Notes under the pieces: generated by a model
What the model was told of the DNA's origin: nothing
Databases searched by the model: none
The model's input: the letters and a program-made list of their open reading frames with translations, nothing else
Program-made: the position numbers and the translations under genes
DNA from: Chloroflexi bacterium RBG_16_51_16
GTDB lineage: Bacteria; Chloroflexota; Anaerolineae; Anaerolineales; Villigracilaceae
Assembly: GCA_001796785.1 (NCBI GenBank)
Contig: MGNL01000007.1
Coordinates: 1-9,142 of the forward strand
Direction of reading: 5' to 3'
Length of the DNA stretch: 9,142 bases
In this document: piece after piece, positions 5,410-9,142 of the stretch
Layout of the letters: each line of letters opens with the position of its first letter
How positions within the stretch are numbered: position 1 is the first letter of the stretch

Positions 5410-6288
5410 ATGCGAATGATCCTTGATACTTTCTGGCGGGTAATCAGCTTCCCCACTTACCTGATTTACACCAGCATATCCCTGCCCTTCCGCCTGCTAA
5501 GGCGGTTTTTTCAATTCTTAAACACAGAACCTGAGGAACGACCCCTGGCGGATGTTTTCGCCGACCTCGTTACGAACGATAAGGTTCGTGCCATGCTCTG
5601 GGACCAGGTGGATATTTTGCGAGCACACCTGCTGCGTTCCTTAATATGGCTCGCTATTGCAATCGGTATAGCTTCATATTTCACGAGGGATATCATTGAA
5701 TTCATGGCCAGCCCGATAGGGGGTTTGGAGGCATTGAAAGCGATCGAAGTTACGGAATCCGTGGGAGTGTTCATGCGGGTGGCCTTGTTGTGCGGAATCG
5801 CACTCGCTTTTCCCCTTATTGTTTTCGAATTGTGGTGGTTTGCCGCTCCGGGTCTGAAACCGCGTGAGCGGAAAATGAGCCTTGGAGGAATCCCCGCTGC
5901 GACGGTCTTCTTCCTGGCTGGGATGGCGTTCGCCTATTTTGTTATGTTACCGACCGCACTCCCCTTCTTACTTAACTTCATGGGCATCCAGGCAGAATTG
6001 CGCCCCCAATCCTACTTTTCGTTTGTAACCGGGATCATGTTTTGGATAGGGATGGCGTTTGAATTCCCGCTATTGATCTACATACTCACCGCGATCGGTC
6101 TCATCAAACCGAAGACCCTTGCCAATCAATGGCGACTGGCGATCGTGCTGATAGCCATCCTCTCGGCTGCCATTACACCAACTGTGGATCCGGTCAATAT
6201 GGCACTGGTGATGGCCCCCATGAGCCTGTTATACTTCCTCAGCATCGGATTAAGTTATATTGCCTACGCCGGGCGCCAAAGAATCTGA
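5410..6288 (+). CDS. tatC: Twin-arginine translocase subunit TatC, N-terminally extended
   Basis: The polytopic receptor subunit of the Tat pathway, which exports folded proteins. From ATG 5410 it has 292 aa against about 240-260 for classical TatC. Six membrane segments can be drawn at about res 76-95, 118-145, 160-182, 202-225, 240-255 and 262-285. Aligned with Escherichia coli TatC from memory, Phe94 and Glu103 correspond to Phe144 and Glu153 (FAAPGLKPRERK) and Asp211 to Asp260 (TPTVDPVN). The N-terminal HLxELR motif is changed to QVDILR (66-71). Residues 1-60 are extra, with a hydrophobic or amphipathic stretch and the acidic EPEERPLADVFADLV. No Shine-Dalgarno is seen at 5410 or at ATG 5416. 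An internal ATG at 5593, with AAGG 8 nt upstream, would give a 231-aa protein with a classical N-terminus. Confidence 0.95.
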   Translation: MRMILDTFWRVISFPTYLIYTSISLPFRLLRRFFQFLNTEPEERPLADVFADLVTNDKVRAMLWDQVDILRAHLLRSLIWLAIAIGIASYFTRDIIEFMASPIGGLEALKAIEVTESVGVFMRVALLCGIALAFPLIVFELWWFAAPGLKPRERKMSLGGIPAATVFFLAGMAFAYFVMLPTALPFLLNFMGIQAELRPQSYFSFVTGIMFWIGMAFEFPLLIYILTAIGLIKPKTLANQWRLAIVLIAILSAAITPTVDPVNMALVMAPMSLLYFLSIGLSYIAYAGRQRI

Positions 6289-6455
6289 TACGAAAAATAA
6301 TAAAAAATAATTTCTTTACGTGATAAACCATTGGTTATCTTCCACAGGAACAAAGCCTACTTGGTAATCGTGATCACCTGCCGACCTGGAAACATGGCAG
6401 ATAAGCATGAGGGCTGAGTGATTGGCCGAGGATGGATTTTCATTGAGGAGTGAGG
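6289..6455 (+). promoter_or_regulatory. Intergenic leader of the lipoprotein gene with GGTnATC half-sites
   Basis: After tatC comes an A/T-rich run (6290-6317), then two imperfect dyads: 6322-6339 (7 of 9 pairs) and 6363-6378 (6 of 8 pairs). Both contain the half-site GGTnATC: GGTTATC at 6333-6339, GGTAATC at 6363-6369 and GGTGATC on the minus strand at 6372-6378. The dyad centres are 40 bp apart. No T tract follows either dyad, so they look more like protein-binding sites than terminators. I could not find a convincing -35/-10 pair. The region ends in GAGGAG (6445-6450), 5 nt before the ATG at 6456. Confidence 0.35.
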
Positions 6456-8960
6456 ATGCAAATACGCACCAACCATCTTAGCCGATTGATCTTAATCGGC
6501 GTGATGCTAATCATTGGCGGATCATCCTGCTCAATTTCTTCCATCAGGTTTCCGGATGGGTTTCCTTCTTTGTCTACACCGGATCTATCTGATGGCAGTT
6601 TATCTGCGCCTTTGCCCATGGCGCAAACCACCTTCATTGCTACGCTCCCTGAACCGCTTCAAGCTGGTGAATCCTTGTTACTAACTATTCTGGACGAGGT
6701 AACCGGTCTTGCATTAAATTCCATTTCATACGGGATGACCACGCGAGATCCGCTCACCTACACGGCAACCGTACCCCTTCCGGTGAATTCGATCGTCAAG
6801 TACCGATATGTACGGAATTCAACGGTCCAGATTGTTGAAGATACGAGCTCCAACCTTGCCATCCGTTACCGGCTTTACTCCGTCAAAACTCCGGGGGAAG
6901 TGCAGGATGTAATCGCCGATTGGTCAGATAAAACTTTCACACGCGGGACTGGCTCCGTCCAGGGACGTGTCCTCAACGCAGATACCGGAACACCTCTGCC
7001 AAATTTGCTCGTCTCTGCAGGCGGTCAGCAGTACATTACTGACTCTGCCGGTCGATTTGAACTATCTTCGCTAGCCACTGGGACACAAAACCTGGTCGTC
7101 TATTCGATGGACGGCCTTTATCAAACCTTTCAACAGGGCGCGCTGATCGGACCTGGCCAGACAACGAGTGTTGAAATACAAGTAGCTCCTACTCCCATCG
7201 TCAATGTTACGTTTGAAGTGAGCACCCCGCCTGACACCGTACCAGGTGCTCCGGTTCGCATCGCAGGGAACCTGCTCCAATTGGGTAATACCTTTGCTGA
7301 CTTGCAGGGTGGTTTAAATGTTTCACCCGACCGAATGCCAGTACTCACCCTCACCGCGGATGGAAAATATTCAACCTCCCTCGGTTTACCGGTCGGAGCA
7401 TATCTCCAGTACAAATACAGTCTCGGGGATGGATTTTGGAATGCGGAACATAAAGAAAGTGGAGCATTCGTTCTGCGCGAATTGATCGTACCGGCAAAGG
7501 ACCTCGTCATCCATGACGCAGTCCAAACCTGGCAGTCTGGAATTTCGTCACCCATTCTCTTTGAAACCCAAGTCCCATCCCTGACACCACCAGGCGACAT
7601 CATTTACATCCAGTTTAATCCCTATGGCTGGACCGAACCGATACCCATGTGGCCGCTCGGCAATAATCGTTGGGCATACAAACTTTACGGTCCTCTCAAT
7701 ATGTTCGTCTCCTTCGGATATCGATACTGCCGGAATGGTCAATGTGGATCAACAGATGATTTGGAAACGAGCGGAGGAGGGACACTTGGTCACCAGGTCA
7801 CTGTAAGTCAGGCAGCCCAAGACATCCAGGACACGGTATCAGCCTGGAAATGGTTTGAAAATCCAGAATCTACAGCAATCTTGGGATCCCAAGTCAACCC
7901 CCGTGCGGCAGGCTTTTGGTCGGGTGTAGAGTTCCAATCCATGTTCCGCCCGAACTGGTCGTACTATATGCCACAGGCATTTGCGAGCATCCAGGCGTTG
8001 GGGGCAAATCGGGTCATCCTGACCCCCAGTTGGACTTTCAGTTCAGCCTCGCCTCTGGCATTTGCACCCATACCCGGTAGAGATCCAATGTGGATCGATT
8101 CCGCGATCATGATCAGCCAGGCACGGGCGTTGGGGTTGAAGGTGGTCCTGTATCCCAATCCCCAGTTCATTGGATCCGAAACTGATTTTTGGTCTGCAGC
8201 ACCCCAGGACCCTGCCTGGTGGCAAAACTGGTTCGATCATTACAGAGCCTTTGCCGTCAATTTTGCGGACCTGGCCAATCAAACCGGAGCAGATGCCTTA
8301 ATCCTTGGCGGTGAGAATATAAACCCTGCATTACCCGGAGGCATTCTCCCGGACGGCACTCCGGCTTCTCTGCCGGAAGACATCGACCAGGAATGGAAGA
8401 CGATAATCTTTGAAGTGCGGCAGCATTTTACCGGTACGATCTTGTGGGCTTTCCCCTTCAACAGGACGGATCTGCAAACGCCGCTTACCTTCCTTCAAGA
8501 TACAGATGGCATCTATCTTTTATTGAATGCGCCTTTATCGAACAACCCAATCGCCACGAAATCTGATTTCACTGAGGAAGCTGGACGACTCCTGGATAAT
8601 GAAATTTCCCCTCTGCCCTCCCTGCTCGATAAACCTCTATACCTTGCGATAGCATATCCTTCAGCAACCGGAAGCGCGAATGGTTGTATTCCCAATGGTA
8701 TGGGTGGATGTTCTGAATGGAGTTCACTCAGCCAGCCCAACCCGGATCTTCAATCTGCCAATGTCGATCTGCAATTGCAAGCGGATATTTACGAAGCAAT
8801 ACTGAATGCAGTAAATGCACGGCCTTGGGTGACGGGGTTGATCAGCCGAGGTTTCTACCCTCCGGCCGGTTTGCAAGATCAATCCGCCTCTGTTCACGGA
8901 AAATCAGCCGCCGATATCCTATGGTACTGGTTTCCACGCATGTCGGGAGCCGTACAATAA
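6456..8960 (+). CDS. Large predicted surface lipoprotein with starch-binding-like modules and a glycoside-hydrolase-like TIM barrel
   Basis: An 834-aa exported protein I cannot assign to a named enzyme. The ATG at 6456 is chosen for GAGGAG 5 nt upstream; the GTG at 6450 lies inside that site. Residues 1-24 are a signal peptide (RLILIGVMLIIGG) followed by Cys25; GSSC is a poor lipobox, so lipidation is likely but not certain. No twin Arg, hence Sec. Domains: CBM20-like module (about 55-156); carboxypeptidase-regulatory/CnaB-like domain (166-246, GSVQGRVLNADTG, DSAGRFEL); second CBM20-like module (248-361); third beta module (366-466); TIM barrel (about 482-825) resembling GH113/GHL-type hydrolases, with LGANRVILTPSW, LGLKVVLYPNPQ and candidate acid Glu620 in ILGGENINP. 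The modules end in DVIADW, DAVQTW and DTVSAW. Cys425/430 and Cys744/752 may form disulfides. It probably binds or cleaves an extracellular polysaccharide; substrate unknown. Confidence 0.85.
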   Translation: MQIRTNHLSRLILIGVMLIIGGSSCSISSIRFPDGFPSLSTPDLSDGSLSAPLPMAQTTFIATLPEPLQAGESLLLTILDEVTGLALNSISYGMTTRDPLTYTATVPLPVNSIVKYRYVRNSTVQIVEDTSSNLAIRYRLYSVKTPGEVQDVIADWSDKTFTRGTGSVQGRVLNADTGTPLPNLLVSAGGQQYITDSAGRFELSSLATGTQNLVVYSMDGLYQTFQQGALIGPGQTTSVEIQVAPTPIVNVTFEVSTPPDTVPGAPVRIAGNLLQLGNTFADLQGGLNVSPDRMPVLTLTADGKYSTSLGLPVGAYLQYKYSLGDGFWNAEHKESGAFVLRELIVPAKDLVIHDAVQTWQSGISSPILFETQVPSLTPPGDIIYIQFNPYGWTEPIPMWPLGNNRWAYKLYGPLNMFVSFGYRYCRNGQCGSTDDLETSGGGTLGHQVTVSQAAQDIQDTVSAWKWFENPESTAILGSQVNPRAAGFWSGVEFQSMFRPNWSYYMPQAFASIQALGANRVILTPSWTFSSASPLAFAPIPGRDPMWIDSAIMISQARALGLKVVLYPNPQFIGSETDFWSAAPQDPAWWQNWFDHYRAFAVNFADLANQTGADALILGGENINPALPGGILPDGTPASLPEDIDQEWKTIIFEVRQHFTGTILWAFPFNRTDLQTPLTFLQDTDGIYLLLNAPLSNNPIATKSDFTEEAGRLLDNEISPLPSLLDKPLYLAIAYPSATGSANGCIPNGMGGCSEWSSLSQPNPDLQSANVDLQLQADIYEAILNAVNARPWVTGLISRGFYPPAGLQDQSASVHGKSAADILWYWFPRMSGAVQ

Positions 8961-8962
8961 TC

Positions 8963-9142
8963 TCATGGTTTAGTTTCGTATATGATGTACCGGTCGTTTT
9001 CGAAAATTAATCTATAGGCGGGATCTGAATAAATCGAAGAAAGAAACGAATTTGTGAGGCGGGTATGATCCAACATCAAATGGGTGTAGTGCAAGCCACT
9101 ATGATCAGCCCAGTCCTCAACACATGTAACCTCCTCACAATC
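8963..9142 (-). CDS. C-terminal fragment of an unidentified protein, entering from the right edge
   Basis: Read on the minus strand, a frame stays open from the window edge (first codon complement of 9140-9142) for 59 codons to a TGA at 8963-8965. No start is in the window, so the gene is 5'-truncated by the window and not broken. The translated end contains EDWADHSGLHYTHL and DPAYRLIFENDRYIIYE, then TKP. Such an ending (DPAYxxxFEN, then a strand with YE) resembles the extracytoplasmic tail of large multi-spanning glycosyltransferase-like membrane proteins, but this is memory-based and weak. The codon pattern and lack of stops support coding. Its stop lies 2 nt from the stop of the convergent lipoprotein gene, with no room for a terminator between them. 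Confidence 0.72.
   Translation of the reverse strand, partial: DCEEVTCVEDWADHSGLHYTHLMLDHTRLTNSFLSSIYSDPAYRLIFENDRYIIYETKP

Noticed and set aside
6456..6530. Lipoprotein as a Tat substrate because it follows tatC
   Set aside because: The signal peptide has no RR or KR pair before the hydrophobic core, so adjacency alone does not support Tat export.
8717..9010. 97-codon plus-strand open frame overlapping the lipoprotein end
   Set aside because: It is out of frame with the lipoprotein and antisense to the better-supported partial gene; no recognisable domain or ribosome site.
1..9142. CRISPR array, tRNA/rRNA gene, insertion sequence, toxin-antitoxin pair or phage-defence system
   Set aside because: No spaced repeats, no tRNA-like clover folds or CCA ends, no transposase or integrase motifs, and no defence-type genes are visible on either strand; RarA, NusB and Tat are housekeeping.

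Overview
The window reads as a piece of a bacterial chromosome carrying mostly housekeeping genes. I infer a member of the Chloroflexota, probably class Anaerolineae. The basis is family resemblance, not a database search: the TatC protein has a long N-terminal extension of a kind I associate with that group, fabG, an Asp23/Gls24 gene, nusB and tat genes are packed in one run, and the window ends with a large multi-domain surface lipoprotein. Shine-Dalgarno sites are clear (GGAGG/GAGGAG) before several genes, ATG, GTG and TTG starts all occur, and good -10/-35 promoters can be seen. There is no rRNA, tRNA, CRISPR array, insertion sequence, phage gene or integration scar.

Layout from left to right: (1) a STAS-domain anti-sigma-factor antagonist-like gene ending at an intrinsic terminator; (2) directly behind the terminator, an extended -10 promoter driving rarA (AAA+ ATPase at stalled forks, TTG start) and, 6 nt on, a histidine phosphatase; (3) on the minus strand, a single-domain VOC (glyoxalase-fold) gene with an excellent promoter of its own; (4) a divergent intergenic region, then a tight run fabG - Asp23/Gls24 - nusB - tatB-like - tatC, with gaps of 8 nt, a 4-nt overlap, 2 nt and 49 nt; (5) a 166-nt gap with repeated GGTnATC half-sites, then an 834-residue predicted lipoprotein with three starch-binding-like beta modules, one carboxypeptidase-regulatory-like module and a C-terminal TIM-barrel resembling glycoside hydrolases; (6) tail-to-tail with it, 2 nt away on the minus strand, the last 59 residues of a gene that enters from beyond the right edge.

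The central run joins fatty-acid elongation (FabG), an envelope-associated Asp23 protein, transcription antitermination (NusB) and folded-protein export (TatB/TatC). The lipoprotein follows tatC in the same direction but has no twin-arginine motif, so it is expected to use Sec and not the neighbouring Tat pathway.

I see no convincing wholly new system. The part least explained by known families is the large lipoprotein: three related modules closing on a D-x-[IV]-x-x-W motif, two CxnC pairs, and a barrel that keeps one candidate catalytic Glu but seems to lack the usual second one.
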